A DNA stretch of 64,000 bases. Origin: Paenibacillus macerans (lineage in GTDB: Bacteria; Bacillota; Bacilli; Paenibacillales; Paenibacillaceae). The stretch is from contig NZ_JAMBOE010000005.1 of NCBI RefSeq assembly GCF_023715465.1, positions 434,001 to 498,000 on the forward strand, in the 5' to 3' direction. The notes beneath the pieces were generated by a model. The model made no database searches, was not told the DNA's origin, and saw nothing but the letters and a program-made list of their open reading frames with translations. A program made the translations under genes and the position numbers. Shown one piece after another: positions 1-9,211 of this stretch; position 1 is the first letter of the stretch, and every line of letters starts with the position of its first letter.

Positions 1-9
1 TTAGGCTTT

Positions 10-28
10 AAAAAACTCCAATTTGGAG
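10..28 (-). terminator. possible terminator after the injection-locus operon
   Basis: On the minus strand a short CTCC/GGAG stem is followed directly by six T residues, just after the stop codon of the 169-aa gene. The stem is weak, so this is only a candidate, but it suggests that the long minus-strand operon ends at the left edge of the window. Confidence 0.35.
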
Positions 29-34
29 GAACGC

Positions 35-544
35 TCATTTGAATTCACCTTCCACGGATAAAATTCTTCTTAGCTTCAAACCCCTTAAGCTCTTTCTAAG
101 CAGCCCTTCCGCAACATCCAAACGTACAACAAGCAAGGAACTTCGATAATACGGAATTTTAAAAATCTTTAATCCAGGCACCCGACTCTCATCAATCACA
201 AACTCGTCTATTTTGGCCGTAGTAGAATTCTGGAGCAAGCATGGTATTTCTTTGAAATGGATTAAGGAATAAGGAACTTGGATATGCCTCTTTAAATCCA
301 TCACAACCACGGTTTTATGCTCCAAATCCGGCTCAAATGAAGTGATGACACGACGAAAATCCTCCGAAAACAGCAAAACCGGACGTTCGATAATACAGCT
401 ATACTCTATTTCCTGGTCAGCGCTCACATAGGCGATTTCCTGTGGATTGGCATATTCGAACCCTTTCAATACTGTCTCCGGAAAAGTTATCGCGCCTCCG
501 CTCGAATTCAAACTCCGGTCTAGTTCAACAATGAAATATTCCAC
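35..544 (-). CDS. 169-aa protein of unknown function, last gene of the injection locus
   Basis: I do not recognise this family with certainty. The protein is soluble, with no signal peptide or membrane segment. Its C-terminal part (hydrophobic strands followed by a basic GLKLR-type segment) is loosely reminiscent of Imm11/DUF1629-type immunity proteins, but this is a weak impression. It starts with GTG three bases after the stop of the pentapeptide gene. The GGAGGAG ribosome site lies inside the last codons of that gene, so the two are translationally coupled and probably act together. Being distal to the spike gene, the pair could be cargo and partner of the apparatus (inference). Confidence 0.75.
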   Translation of the reverse strand: MEYFIVELDRSLNSSGGAITFPETVLKGFEYANPQEIAYVSADQEIEYSCIIERPVLLFSEDFRRVITSFEPDLEHKTVVVMDLKRHIQVPYSLIHFKEIPCLLQNSTTAKIDEFVIDESRVPGLKIFKIPYYRSSLLVVRLDVAEGLLRKSLRGLKLRRILSVEGEFK

Positions 545-547
545 TAC

Positions 548-1687
548 CTACTCCTCCACCCAATGCACGCTTTGACGCTGTTCTTCGGTTAATGAAACTT
601 TTAAAATATCACGCTGCAGCATTCGGCTGCCTGTTAGTTCCGCCCCCGTAAAATCAACGCCATCCAAGTTCGCATAAGTAAAATCCCCCGCAATCTTCGC
701 CCCTCTGAAACTTGTCTGGCTGAGATTAGCGCCCGTAAATCGAACTCCATGTATGCCAAAAAATGTTCCGTGTTTCTCGCTCATCACATCTCGGGTTCCA
801 AACGTATCATCCAACCGGGCTCCGACCAGACTGCAATCCCGGAAATCGGCATCAAACATTACGCTTTGTCGAAAGTCTACTTCATCACACGTACAGCGGA
901 TAAACCGGGTTCCCAGCAGCAAACTATCCTGCATCTGACTGCCTGTGAAATCGACCTCTTCAAAACGGGTATAGTTCAGGCGGATTCCCCGATAACTCCC
1001 TTTGGATATATCCACTTGAGCAATATGTTCATAAATGTAGGCATGCTCCAGCAGGTTTTCCAGCCACCCTTTACAAGTAATCGATAATCGCTGATTTCCA
1101 CTCTTGCGGTAAACGGACTCGCTGCTCTCCGAATCCTTGTATTCGCCTACGCGAATATCAAATAGCGGCTCTTTCGCCACTCGTTGAAACGACTCCAAAG
1201 ATTCAATCTGGTCCATCGCATACCGTACAGCATGTACCATAAACATATGGAACGGGTAGATCTGCTCTTTGAGCCACGCTTCAAGGGAATGGCTTTTGAT
1301 TTGATTCATATAAGCCTTGCGCTTTTGCTCCAGAAGCCCAGTCCAGCTATTCATAAAATTAAAAATCCACTTGGCTTTTAGCCGAAACGGGGTGGTTTGG
1401 ACTTGATCCATGGTCTTCCTATCCTGAGCCTCCAGCATATATACAGGCTCGCCTTCCATTAAAGCAGAACGTAAGAGGGAGAATTGGAACAACATCATCC
1501 TGCCCAATTCACCTTCCGTTTGTTTTTTCTTAATCTCTAGGCAGAACTCGTCAAATAACTGTACGATATCCCTGGCGATCATTTCTTTATATTCATCAAA
1601 ATATTGCCGTAAAGCATGAAGCTGCTCGTTTCGCAGAGGCATGGCGTCCTGCTTCATGAAATGTTCCCAAACTTCGATTCCGTTCAT
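548..1687 (-). CDS. pentapeptide-repeat protein with helical N-terminal domain
   Basis: The 379-aa protein has an alpha-helical N-terminal region of about 200 residues, with no known motif. It is followed by roughly 150 residues of pentapeptide repeats of the A(D/N)LXX type (for example TRFEEVDFTGSQM and TGANLSQTSFRGA), which fold as a right-handed beta-helix in known family members. There is no signal peptide. The start ATG has GGGGAGAGG just upstream. It lies 27 bases after the VgrG-like gene and is coupled to the 169-aa gene. Position behind the spike suggests an effector, adaptor or structural accessory of the injection apparatus; pentapeptide proteins also occur as DNA mimics and immunity factors, so the role is open. 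Confidence 0.85.
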   Translation of the reverse strand: MNGIEVWEHFMKQDAMPLRNEQLHALRQYFDEYKEMIARDIVQLFDEFCLEIKKKQTEGELGRMMLFQFSLLRSALMEGEPVYMLEAQDRKTMDQVQTTPFRLKAKWIFNFMNSWTGLLEQKRKAYMNQIKSHSLEAWLKEQIYPFHMFMVHAVRYAMDQIESLESFQRVAKEPLFDIRVGEYKDSESSESVYRKSGNQRLSITCKGWLENLLEHAYIYEHIAQVDISKGSYRGIRLNYTRFEEVDFTGSQMQDSLLLGTRFIRCTCDEVDFRQSVMFDADFRDCSLVGARLDDTFGTRDVMSEKHGTFFGIHGVRFTGANLSQTSFRGAKIAGDFTYANLDGVDFTGAELTGSRMLQRDILKVSLTEEQRQSVHWVEE

Positions 1688-1714
1688 ATCCTCTCCCCTT
1701 GTTACATTCGGTTA

Positions 1715-3271
1715 TTATTCCATCAGGACTTCAACCCCGGATATCACAACCTGTCCTTGATCGATCTTTATCCCTCCCTTATCTTCCTTGGTCGACATTT
1801 CAATCTGGTCTCCGATCATCATGATCGATTCTCCGGTCATCTCAATCCGCTTACCGGTCTGAAGCGTAATTTTGTCAACACTATTCAAAATAATCGACCC
1901 GGCGTTCGTTAACGTAATCGAAGCGCCATTTTCTGCCCCGACAATCGTGATTTTGTCTTTCTCAAACATAATTTTCTGTCCCATGGGGGTAAGCAGGAAC
2001 TTGGTATCCGGGTCCGCCATCAAGTCGTCCTTTAAATTTTTTAAATCGTTGTCATAATGGATGATCGGCTGGAGCGTCTCCTGCTTGACGACGGTTGTGG
2101 TGACATTCCCTGAGCCTCCTCCGCTTTTTCCGCCGCTGCTTGCTGTACCGCCGCCCATGGCTTCGGCCGGCAGCTTCTTGCGCACGCTGCTAAGCGCGAT
2201 GCCTTCGGCTTCGTTTGGGCCGGGGAAATAAATCCGCACGTCATCGCCCTTCTCCGGCATAGCATACCAGCCCGTTTGGTCTTCGGAAGCATACATCGTC
2301 GAGTAGGGGAATAGCCAAGCGGTATCCATGCTCCAACCCTGGTCACAATCCAGCTTCACTTTGACCTCGTCCCGGACTACAGCCGCAACGTTCCCTTGGA
2401 TCGATGCACCGATGATCTTGGAATTGTACATTTTACGCTTGTATCCGGCTTTTTTCCGGCAAAGTACATATTTATGAGTCAAGATGCCGCGAGTCATTTC
2501 CGTATGAACCTCAAAAACGTGCAGTTTCTGCTTGTTGAACGTGACCATATCTCCAAGCTCCAGCACCTGATCGAGCACGACTTCATAGCAGATAAAGTCG
2601 GACTCGTGAAGTCCGGATTCTCCCGAGGCGCCGGCATTTTTATAGGCCAGTAAATCCTTATATACTTTGTAGTGGGTGGCCTGAATTGGCCCGGCATCAC
2701 GGTGTTCCGGTATTCCCAGATACACGGCAATATGATTGTAGGTCGCAACCGGCACAAGCGGGGCATGATAATGTGACGCCAGACGTTTCACAAACTGCCA
2801 ATCGGTTTCCTGATACTGCAGCGTGAATGCGCCCAGCTTGCGTTTTTCCGTATACGTGTTGTTAAAATCGGCTTTGGCATAGCCCCCTCCAACTTCCTTC
2901 ATCACATCCTCAATGAGCAGGGACTTATTCTGAAAAGCTCGGTTTTCCAGCTTGATATCCATCGCATAGGTATGAGATACCGCTTCAGCCTCCAGCCAAT
3001 AAACGTCCCGGTCCACCCTTACAAACAGCTTTAAGAGCATGCCGTGAAAGAGCGTTTTGTTCTTTCCGTTCTCATCGGTGTATTGGAGCTCCACATCCGT
3101 CTGTTCGCCCGCCATTTTCACATACTGATCCTCTTTCTCTTCCGGGATAATCCCGGTAAAGGTTAGCCTCGCGTGATCATCGATGGTTTTGTCCAGCTTC
3201 ACCTCATGGAGTCTGATTTCAAATGGAGCAATCTTCAGCGTATTGTAGGCGACAATAGATGATGACGACAT
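1715..3271 (-). CDS. VgrG-like / phage late-control D spike protein
   Basis: Predicted central spike of a contractile apparatus. Residues 1-260 resemble the gp27-like hub of phage late-control gene D and VgrG proteins (FVKRLASHYHAPL and similar). Residues about 280-365 form a gp5-like OB fold ending in GDDVRIYFPGPNEAEG. A Gly/Ser linker follows, then a C-terminal array of short beta strands (ITLTNAGSIILNS, ITLQTGKRIEMTG) typical of the VgrG beta-prism needle. No toxin domain is attached. The first in-frame ATG (3280) lies directly against AAAGGAG and the next ATG, nine bases on, has normal spacing, so I start the gene at 3271 (518 aa). Confidence 0.88.
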   Translation of the reverse strand: MSSSSIVAYNTLKIAPFEIRLHEVKLDKTIDDHARLTFTGIIPEEKEDQYVKMAGEQTDVELQYTDENGKNKTLFHGMLLKLFVRVDRDVYWLEAEAVSHTYAMDIKLENRAFQNKSLLIEDVMKEVGGGYAKADFNNTYTEKRKLGAFTLQYQETDWQFVKRLASHYHAPLVPVATYNHIAVYLGIPEHRDAGPIQATHYKVYKDLLAYKNAGASGESGLHESDFICYEVVLDQVLELGDMVTFNKQKLHVFEVHTEMTRGILTHKYVLCRKKAGYKRKMYNSKIIGASIQGNVAAVVRDEVKVKLDCDQGWSMDTAWLFPYSTMYASEDQTGWYAMPEKGDDVRIYFPGPNEAEGIALSSVRKKLPAEAMGGGTASSGGKSGGGSGNVTTTVVKQETLQPIIHYDNDLKNLKDDLMADPDTKFLLTPMGQKIMFEKDKITIVGAENGASITLTNAGSIILNSVDKITLQTGKRIEMTGESIMMIGDQIEMSTKEDKGGIKIDQGQVVISGVEVLME

Positions 3272-3321
3272 AAAACTCATCTCCTTTACTCAATCGGATT
3301 TATTTTCATAACCTGCTTCCC

Positions 3322-4101
3322 CTAATCCACAATCATCCTTCCCCCGCCGCCCGGGCTCATGCCCATCCGGTGGCCGCCGCCGCGGGCGCTATCCAGGATG
3401 CGGGCCAGGTATTTGTGGATGTCCGCGTTGCCGTAATCCTTGTACGCGATGCCGAGGCGGCCCGCGATGTAGTGCAGGATCACGCCGCGGTGGAGGGTGC
3501 CTTCGTTTAGACACATCATGGCAAACGCAAGGTCCTGCGGTTCGGCGCTTCCCCGGCGCAGCAGTTCGTCGCCGAACATGCGCATCACGACTGGGGATAC
3601 AGTGCTCTGTCCGTAAGCGGCGATGGGGACATGCAGTAGGTTGACGGTGTTATATTCCGTGGTGAGGTCCCGGAAATTCTGGTAGTCCTGGCGCAGCCGG
3701 GCGCCTTCCTTGAGCTTGAACCGGCATAACTCCAGTTCCGCCGGCCCCGCTTCCACCCGCTCGTCCAGCACGATTTCGCTCCGGTACACGCTCCAGTCGC
3801 TGTCTTCCTTCCCCTCCAGAAAGCGAACCTTGACGGCGGTCTCCCGCCCGGTGGTCTGATACTCGAGCACGGCCGGTTCGCTCAGCGAGTATAAGCGCCC
3901 CTTGTGCTTTACGATGCCGGGATGAATCGTCAGCGAGTCCGGACCGACCTTGACTTCAGCCCCCGTCACGATGCCGTCCGCATAATCCTGGTAGTAAATA
4001 TCCGCAAATTCACGCGGGAAATCACGCAGATTCTCCAGCATCGCCGTCTTCAAAATGCGTCCCTTCTCAAACTTCGGTGCGATGTGGGTAAACAAAGGCA
4101 T
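3322..4101 (-). CDS. baseplate/tail-fibre-like protein of the injection locus
   Basis: The 259-aa protein has an N-terminal segment (YADGIVTGAEVKVGPDSLTI, then PGIVKHKGRLYSL) of the type found at the start of phage baseplate and tail-fibre attachment proteins, where a 'G..v..g.l.i.pGi....G' pattern recurs. The second half is helical and ends in a Gly/Met-rich tail. It sits immediately upstream of the spike gene. I infer a structural role at the tip or baseplate. It has no helicase motifs. The AAAGGAGG site is very near the ATG at 4101, and a TTG two codons later has better spacing, so the exact start is uncertain. Confidence 0.7.
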   Translation of the reverse strand: MPLFTHIAPKFEKGRILKTAMLENLRDFPREFADIYYQDYADGIVTGAEVKVGPDSLTIHPGIVKHKGRLYSLSEPAVLEYQTTGRETAVKVRFLEGKEDSDWSVYRSEIVLDERVEAGPAELELCRFKLKEGARLRQDYQNFRDLTTEYNTVNLLHVPIAAYGQSTVSPVVMRMFGDELLRRGSAEPQDLAFAMMCLNEGTLHRGVILHYIAGRLGIAYKDYGNADIHKYLARILDSARGGGHRMGMSPGGGGRMIVD

Positions 4102-4118
4102 CCTCCTCCTTTCGGTTT

Positions 4119-4694
4119 CTATCGGTTACGAGCTTGTCTTACTTCTTCAAAAGCTTCTAACATAGCGGCAGCATTCGCGTGTGTGTGCACTGCTGCATTT
4201 CCCTGACCGGTTAGCCCCTGACCGTATTCAAGCACCTTCTTATTGACGACGTAGGTCCTGGCAATCTTGTCATGAAGCGCCTGCTTCTTTTCCGTAAATC
4301 CGGCCATCATATAACCGACCGTCACCGTCAAAATCGACAACAACCGCGCCCAAAATCTCCCGCTGGCCCGCCAAAACGAAACTCTCCCGTTTTGCCCGTC
4401 GACCACAATAATACTCAAGGCTATCTTCCCAAGTGTTCCTTGCAGCTTGGAAGATTCCATAATCGCGTAGTACAGCCATTTAATCATGGCAAACCACAGA
4501 AAAGTTATACCAAAGCTGAAGAACAAATCGGCCATATTTTTATCGGATGGAGAAATCTCGTTATCGGAAGCCTGCCACCAGCCAAAAATACTGCGGATGG
4601 CAAAGACAACCAGTTTAATCCCCACAACGAGGAAGTATGCAACAATAAAGTCTAAAATAAAAGCGGCGAACCTTTTCCAAAAACCCGAATACAT
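4119..4694 (-). CDS. RDD-family membrane protein, copy 1 of 3
   Basis: A 191-aa membrane protein of the RDD family: Arg and Asp in the first helix (FWKRFAAFILDFIVAY) and two further helices around residues 60-80 and 115-135. The conserved tail KKQALHDKIARTYVVNK is shared with the next two genes. The start is supported by GAGGAG eight bases upstream. RDD proteins are poorly understood; some are implicated in ion or solute exchange. Here three paralogues stand in a row inside the injection locus, so an adaptor or membrane-anchoring role for the apparatus is possible (inference). Confidence 0.88.
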   Translation of the reverse strand: MYSGFWKRFAAFILDFIVAYFLVVGIKLVVFAIRSIFGWWQASDNEISPSDKNMADLFFSFGITFLWFAMIKWLYYAIMESSKLQGTLGKIALSIIVVDGQNGRVSFWRASGRFWARLLSILTVTVGYMMAGFTEKKQALHDKIARTYVVNKKVLEYGQGLTGQGNAAVHTHANAAAMLEAFEEVRQARNR

Positions 4695-4729
4695 CCGTTT
4701 TTCTCCTCATCCATCGCTATTTTTGCTGC

Positions 4730-5269
4730 TTACACGCCGCCAATTGCTCCGGGGCCTTCAACCCCTGGAAACTGAGGATTCTGAGCATTATAGCTCTCCG
4801 CCATTTCCAGCATCCTCTTATCGACCACATAAGTCCTGGCAATCTTGTCATGAAGCGCCTGTTTCTTTTTCGTAAATCCGGCCATGATATAACCGATATA
4901 TAGCGTTAATAGCGAGACAATTCTGCTCCAAAACCTGCCGCTCGCCCGCCAAAACGAAACCCGTTCATACCGCTCGTTCACCACAATGATGCCCAGCGCC
5001 ATTTTGCCCACAGTGCCTTGTAGTTTGGAAGATTCCATAATCGCATAGTAGAGCCATACCGCTAACGGGGCGATCAGTAATCCGATGATATGACCAGATC
5101 CATTATAAATTTGATAAACTCCCGGCCAGTTCTCCAACACAAAGTAGCCGAGTACGCCGAAAACCATAGATAACTGCAAAGAAATAAGGATCATTACCCA
5201 GGCAATAAAATACACAATCATCGAATCCAGCAGATTCGCGAAAAATCTTTTCCAAAAACCGGCGTACAT
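4730..5269 (-). CDS. RDD-family membrane protein, copy 2 of 3
   Basis: Paralogue of the neighbouring gene (MYAGFWKRFFANLLDS start, YYAIMESSKLQGTVGKMALG core, KKQALHDKIARTYVV tail). A longer reading frame exists, but AAGGAGAGGG lies just before the internal ATG at 5269, and that start aligns with copy 1, so I use it (179 aa). Three to four hydrophobic helices are visible. Sequence identity to copy 1 is high over the central and C-terminal parts, indicating a recent tandem duplication. Confidence 0.87.
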   Translation of the reverse strand: MYAGFWKRFFANLLDSMIVYFIAWVMILISLQLSMVFGVLGYFVLENWPGVYQIYNGSGHIIGLLIAPLAVWLYYAIMESSKLQGTVGKMALGIIVVNERYERVSFWRASGRFWSRIVSLLTLYIGYIMAGFTKKKQALHDKIARTYVVDKRMLEMAESYNAQNPQFPGVEGPGAIGGV

Positions 5270-5310
5270 TCGTCCCTCTCCTTCGAAACAATCATCCCCC
5301 TGCCGCGACC

Positions 5311-5826
5311 TCAATCGGGCCAATTAAAACCTGTCGAACGGTCCGCCCGGATTGCTTGGTGTAAGCGGCGGGTATCTTCCGCGTCTTCCGCCATTTCCCG
5401 TACCCGGAGCAGGCTCTTGTTAACGACGTAGGTGGAGGCAACTTTATCGTGCAGCGCCTGCTTCTTGTTCGTAAAAATCGCCATCAAATATCCGATTCCA
5501 AAAGTAAATGCCGACAAAATTCTCCCAAAAAACCGGGCATTGGCTTCGCCATAGGATATTCTCCGATGGTTTTGATCAACCACAACGATACCGGCCAGCA
5601 TTTTCCCCAGGGTCGCCTGATGCTTCGAAGATTCCAAGAGCGTATAGTAAAGCCACTGGCAGACGAGCATAAGCAAAATAGAAACGCCCGCCCCCTCCGT
5701 ATCCGCATAACCTGAAACAAGTAATTGCAATGACATCCAAACAAAACTAAGAATCAGCGCGGCTATAGCGACAATGATCCGGTCGACGACCAAGGCGCCG
5801 TATCTTCTCCATAACACGTCATACAT
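5311..5826 (-). CDS. RDD-family membrane protein, copy 3 of 3
   Basis: The 171-aa protein is the most diverged of the three RDD paralogues. It keeps the Arg/Asp first helix (WRRYGALVVDRIIVAI), the LGKMLAGIVVVD core and the KKQALHDKVASTYVVNK tail. Its start overlaps the end of the preceding membrane-protein gene by eight bases, implying coupled translation. It is the first of the three to be transcribed. Confidence 0.87.
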   Translation of the reverse strand: MYDVLWRRYGALVVDRIIVAIAALILSFVWMSLQLLVSGYADTEGAGVSILLMLVCQWLYYTLLESSKHQATLGKMLAGIVVVDQNHRRISYGEANARFFGRILSAFTFGIGYLMAIFTNKKQALHDKVASTYVVNKSLLRVREMAEDAEDTRRLHQAIRADRSTGFNWPD

Positions 5827-6376
5827 TGGCTTCCCCGCCCCATTTCTTCAAATCCTCCCGCCGCACGTCCAACGCTTTTATCGCGTCCACACAAGCGGCC
5901 TCGCCAATCTTCCCGCTGATGAGCGCGACGAACTCCGCCGCCCCGCGGATTCCCGCCGGAATGCGAATCGCGCCAGCCGCGCCTTGCAGCACCAATTGCC
6001 CGCTGTTGAAACGGCTGTAGCCCACGCTTCTCAATTCTTCGTAACGAACCGTCCGGCTGCCGCCCAGCGAGCGCACCTTCACGGAATTTTCGCCGGCTTC
6101 GGCCCGGAAGACCAGATGGTTTAGGACATGGAACAGCAGCAAAACCGCACCGAAACCGATCAGCCAAGCAATCGGCATTAACTCCTTCATCTCCGGGCTT
6201 TCATCCAGCAGTAAAAGTGCAAGCCCCGCCGATGTCACCAACAAACCAAGCAGACAGCTTACGAACACAAACCTTGATTTTTTCAAAATGATGCCACCGG
6301 AGTTATCTCTCGCCGCCGGGCGAAACGTTTCCCCCACTAAATTACGTACCACTAAACGAACAAAAAATCTCCTCAT
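5819..6376 (-). CDS. membrane protein with PH-like cytoplasmic domain
   Basis: The 185-aa protein has a basic N-terminus and two transmembrane helices (about residues 36-56 and 70-90). A soluble domain of alternating strands follows, ending in one helix (SVKVRSLGGSRTVRYEELRSVGY), a pattern seen in bacterial PH-like (bPH) domains. The family is not known to me. AAGGAGAGGG precedes the ATG with good spacing, and the gene follows the Hsp70-like gene by 14 bases. With the three RDD proteins it makes a cluster of four small membrane proteins, perhaps the anchor of the apparatus (inference). Confidence 0.8.
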   Translation of the reverse strand: MRRFFVRLVVRNLVGETFRPAARDNSGGIILKKSRFVFVSCLLGLLVTSAGLALLLLDESPEMKELMPIAWLIGFGAVLLLFHVLNHLVFRAEAGENSVKVRSLGGSRTVRYEELRSVGYSRFNSGQLVLQGAAGAIRIPAGIRGAAEFVALISGKIGEAACVDAIKALDVRREDLKKWGGEANV

Positions 6377-6390
6377 GTCTGACCCTCTCC

Positions 6391-9081
6391 TTATTTCATT
6401 CCATCAAAAAAATCCAGCTCCGAGCTGTCCGTCTCAAACGGGAACAGTGCTTTGCGGCCCAGGAACAGGCCTTCGTCCCGGCGGGCGACCGGCAGCACGT
6501 GGAACCCCCAGTGATTGTCATCGGCGAACACGAAAAACTTCGTCTCCCCGTTCACGATCGAGTCGGTGTCGTCCTGCGGAATCCGCTCCCCGTATTGCGC
6601 CTGAATGTCCTCGTACAGCACCGGCTTGTAAGCCTTCGACCGGTTGTTGTAGCTGTACTGCTGCCGCAGCGTCCCATCGCTGCCGCGCAGGAACAGGTCC
6701 AGCTGGACGACGTCCGACGGACGCGAAATTGCCCCCGGCGCGCTGTCGCTGCGGCGCAGGCTGCTGATCAGCTCCACCTCACGGCGGTTATGGGTAAACG
6801 CACTCACCGTATACGGGATCACCGCCGAGCGGGTTGTGATGCTCGCTTCGATCTCCCCGGCCTTGCGCGCGTTCAAATAACGGATGGCCCCGCGCAGGCA
6901 GGCCAGCTTCAGCTCGGGCACCCGCCCCTCCGCAGGCTTCTGGCGGAACTCGATGCTGCGCCCCGGCACAAACTCCTTCAACGCCTCGCGGAACACGTCG
7001 ATCCGGCACGACTGCCCGGTCAGCTTAATAATCGAATACTCCCCAAGCGCGCCCGCCCGGTAAAAATCCTCAAGAAACCGCCGCACAACCTCGTAAATGT
7101 CCGCCTTGATGAGCTGCGTAATCTCCTGGATGTTGAACACCACGTCGGGAATTTCGTATTCGTCCTTCAAATCGCCGCTCCGGAACACGGACAGGAACCA
7201 GCGTTCCACCCGGGTCATCTCCAGCACGCCATCTCCCTGCGGCAGCGCCGCCCGGCTGCCGTAATGCAGCCCATGTCCATCCGACGCGGACACACCATGC
7301 TCCGCCTGGAATCGGTTCATCAGCACGCCCGTCTTGCGGAAAAACTGCTCCTTCATTTCCTCGGCAATATCCCACAAAAAATAAAAATTGCTCCGCACCC
7401 GCATGTATTCCTCGCGAGAGCGGTTCTCATACATCGCGAACGCCGTCGGAATCACGGCCTCCGCTTCCTTGTACCTGCGCTCCAGCTCGGCGTAAACCGC
7501 GTCCACGCCCCGCTCGTCCACCTCCCGGAACAAATCATTGCCCGGAAAAGCAATCAGCGCGTCGATATCCGTCATGCCTTTTTTTCCTGTGTAGTAGTCC
7601 GCGAAGACGATTTTCAAAAATTGCATAATCCGATATGTAATGTTGTTGCCGCCAAAATGAGTGTCCCCGTTCTCATAAGTCGCCTCGATGGCGATCCGGT
7701 ATGACATATGCCCGTCTTCGACCCGGAAGACGCACGAGGACAAATCCGTCGTCCCCCCGCCGCAATCGATCACAAGCGCCTTGTATTCAGCGCCTTCGTC
7801 AAAAATATTGCGTTCGATCCCGTCGGCAATCGTGTTGTACAGCACAGCCATCCCTTCATCCAGCGCGTTCTCCTGCTCAATCCGGTAATCCGGCAAAAGC
7901 TCCGCGAACATATCCAGGTACGGCGTCTTCATCTTCACCGGAGAAGTGAAATGCAGCTGCTTGAACTTGCATTTGAATTGATGCTCAGCCATGCGGATCA
8001 CGTATTCCAGATAGGCGCGCAGCAGCTCGGTCCGCGTCACGAGCGCGGTATTGCCTTCGCTGTCCATCACTTCGACCGTTTTTCCGTAATCGTTCACCCA
8101 GCGTTTCAGCCCCTGGAACACGGAGGCCCGGCTGCCGAAGCTGCTGCGCCGGCCGCTTTGCAGCGCCTCATGGCCAAAAACATACTTGACCCCGCCGGGG
8201 TCGGAGCAATCCGCCACGCCAACCGCCGTCGGCAAGGCCTCCGTCCGCTCGGGGCCATCCGGAGCGGGGAATTTAACGAAATTGATTTCGCCGAGCCGGA
8301 TTTGCCCGTTCAGCGGATCGTGGCCCGCTGGGAACTTGGTGTAGCCCGGATACAGGTAGGCTCCCGCCGTCGTATTGCAGGTCCCGAAATCGATCGCCAG
8401 TACGGCGTCCGTATTCTGTAGCTCGCAGATTTCCAGATCGGCCAGCGGGATTTTGTAATAGTGGATATGGGTCGGGGGCAACTCCCGTTCCTGGTAATAC
8501 GTCTTGTACACATATTCCGAATCCTGCCGGCGCAGAAACAGCAGACTGTACTGCCGGTTTGCCGTACGCCGCCACTCGCCGTCGTGATGCGCGGCCAAAT
8601 AATAGCCCCCCGGCCTTTCCTCGTCCCGGCGCAGATGAAAAACCCCGCACAGCTCCATCCGGTCGTTGACGAGCAGCACGTTGGACTCCGCATATCCCGC
8701 CGGCGCCTTCACTTCGTAGCCGTCCAGCCGCTCCACGGCGATCCCGGGATACAGAACAATGCGGGCCGGCACGCGAATGCCGCCGTCTCCCTGCAGCGGA
8801 GCCTGCATATACTTGCGCATCGCCGTCTGTACCCGCTCGATTCCGCCTTCGCAGCGCGGTCCGATCAACAAACGCTCCTCCACACCCAAATATTTCAAAA
8901 TGATGCGGATCGTCTCTTCCCGGTCCAACCGCTGGCTCAACCCTTCCACAAGCCGTTCCCGGTAACAGATGTTCCGGAGCTGGAACGTGGTCATTTCGGC
9001 GAGCTCCTCCCGCGAGTAACGGGCCTGTCCGCGTCCGCGCTCCCGGCCGGCGGAATCGGTATACAATTTAAATCCCCTCAT
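6391..9081 (-). CDS. large Hsp70/DnaK-like ATPase of the injection locus
   Basis: An 896-aa protein with an actin/Hsp70 ATPase core placed after a unique N-terminal region of about 230 residues. Phosphate-1 motif AIDFGTCNTTAGAYL, phosphate-2 motif VIDCGGGTTDLSS and adenosine motif IIKLTGQSCRIDVFREAL are all present, so ATP binding is expected. The N-terminus contains a SAP-like helix-turn-helix (TTFQLRNICYRERLVEGLSQ). It lacks the canonical DnaK substrate domain and EEVD-type tail. GGAGGG supports the ATG. With the DnaJ-domain gene of the same locus it could form a dedicated chaperone pair for sheath or baseplate proteins, in the place ClpV has in type VI systems (inference). Confidence 0.88.
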   Translation of the reverse strand: MRGFKLYTDSAGRERGRGQARYSREELAEMTTFQLRNICYRERLVEGLSQRLDREETIRIILKYLGVEERLLIGPRCEGGIERVQTAMRKYMQAPLQGDGGIRVPARIVLYPGIAVERLDGYEVKAPAGYAESNVLLVNDRMELCGVFHLRRDEERPGGYYLAAHHDGEWRRTANRQYSLLFLRRQDSEYVYKTYYQERELPPTHIHYYKIPLADLEICELQNTDAVLAIDFGTCNTTAGAYLYPGYTKFPAGHDPLNGQIRLGEINFVKFPAPDGPERTEALPTAVGVADCSDPGGVKYVFGHEALQSGRRSSFGSRASVFQGLKRWVNDYGKTVEVMDSEGNTALVTRTELLRAYLEYVIRMAEHQFKCKFKQLHFTSPVKMKTPYLDMFAELLPDYRIEQENALDEGMAVLYNTIADGIERNIFDEGAEYKALVIDCGGGTTDLSSCVFRVEDGHMSYRIAIEATYENGDTHFGGNNITYRIMQFLKIVFADYYTGKKGMTDIDALIAFPGNDLFREVDERGVDAVYAELERRYKEAEAVIPTAFAMYENRSREEYMRVRSNFYFLWDIAEEMKEQFFRKTGVLMNRFQAEHGVSASDGHGLHYGSRAALPQGDGVLEMTRVERWFLSVFRSGDLKDEYEIPDVVFNIQEITQLIKADIYEVVRRFLEDFYRAGALGEYSIIKLTGQSCRIDVFREALKEFVPGRSIEFRQKPAEGRVPELKLACLRGAIRYLNARKAGEIEASITTRSAVIPYTVSAFTHNRREVELISSLRRSDSAPGAISRPSDVVQLDLFLRGSDGTLRQQYSYNNRSKAYKPVLYEDIQAQYGERIPQDDTDSIVNGETKFFVFADDNHWGFHVLPVARRDEGLFLGRKALFPFETDSSELDFFDGMK

Positions 9082-9206
9082 GCGCTTTTTCCCTCCTGTA
9101 TCGTGACGACGACGCCGTTTATCCGCAACATTTTCGCGTCTTCCCGCACCCTTCTCGCATCTTCCGCAGCGATTTCTCTCAATTCCTCCAGACCATCCTC
9201 TTTGGC
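9078..9206 (-). pseudogene. 3' remnant of a small gene overlapping the Hsp70-like start
   Basis: On the minus strand an open, coding-like segment of about 42 codons (…REIAAEDARRVREDAKML…NGVVVTIQEG…) ends with a TGA that overlaps the ATG of the Hsp70-like gene in an ATGA arrangement, as expected for a real operon member. Upstream it is cut by a stop codon exactly where the AATAGCGG-type repeats begin. Either a short gene with a non-ATG start survives, or the repeats truncated a longer gene. Confidence 0.4.
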
Positions 9207-9211
9207 CTACA

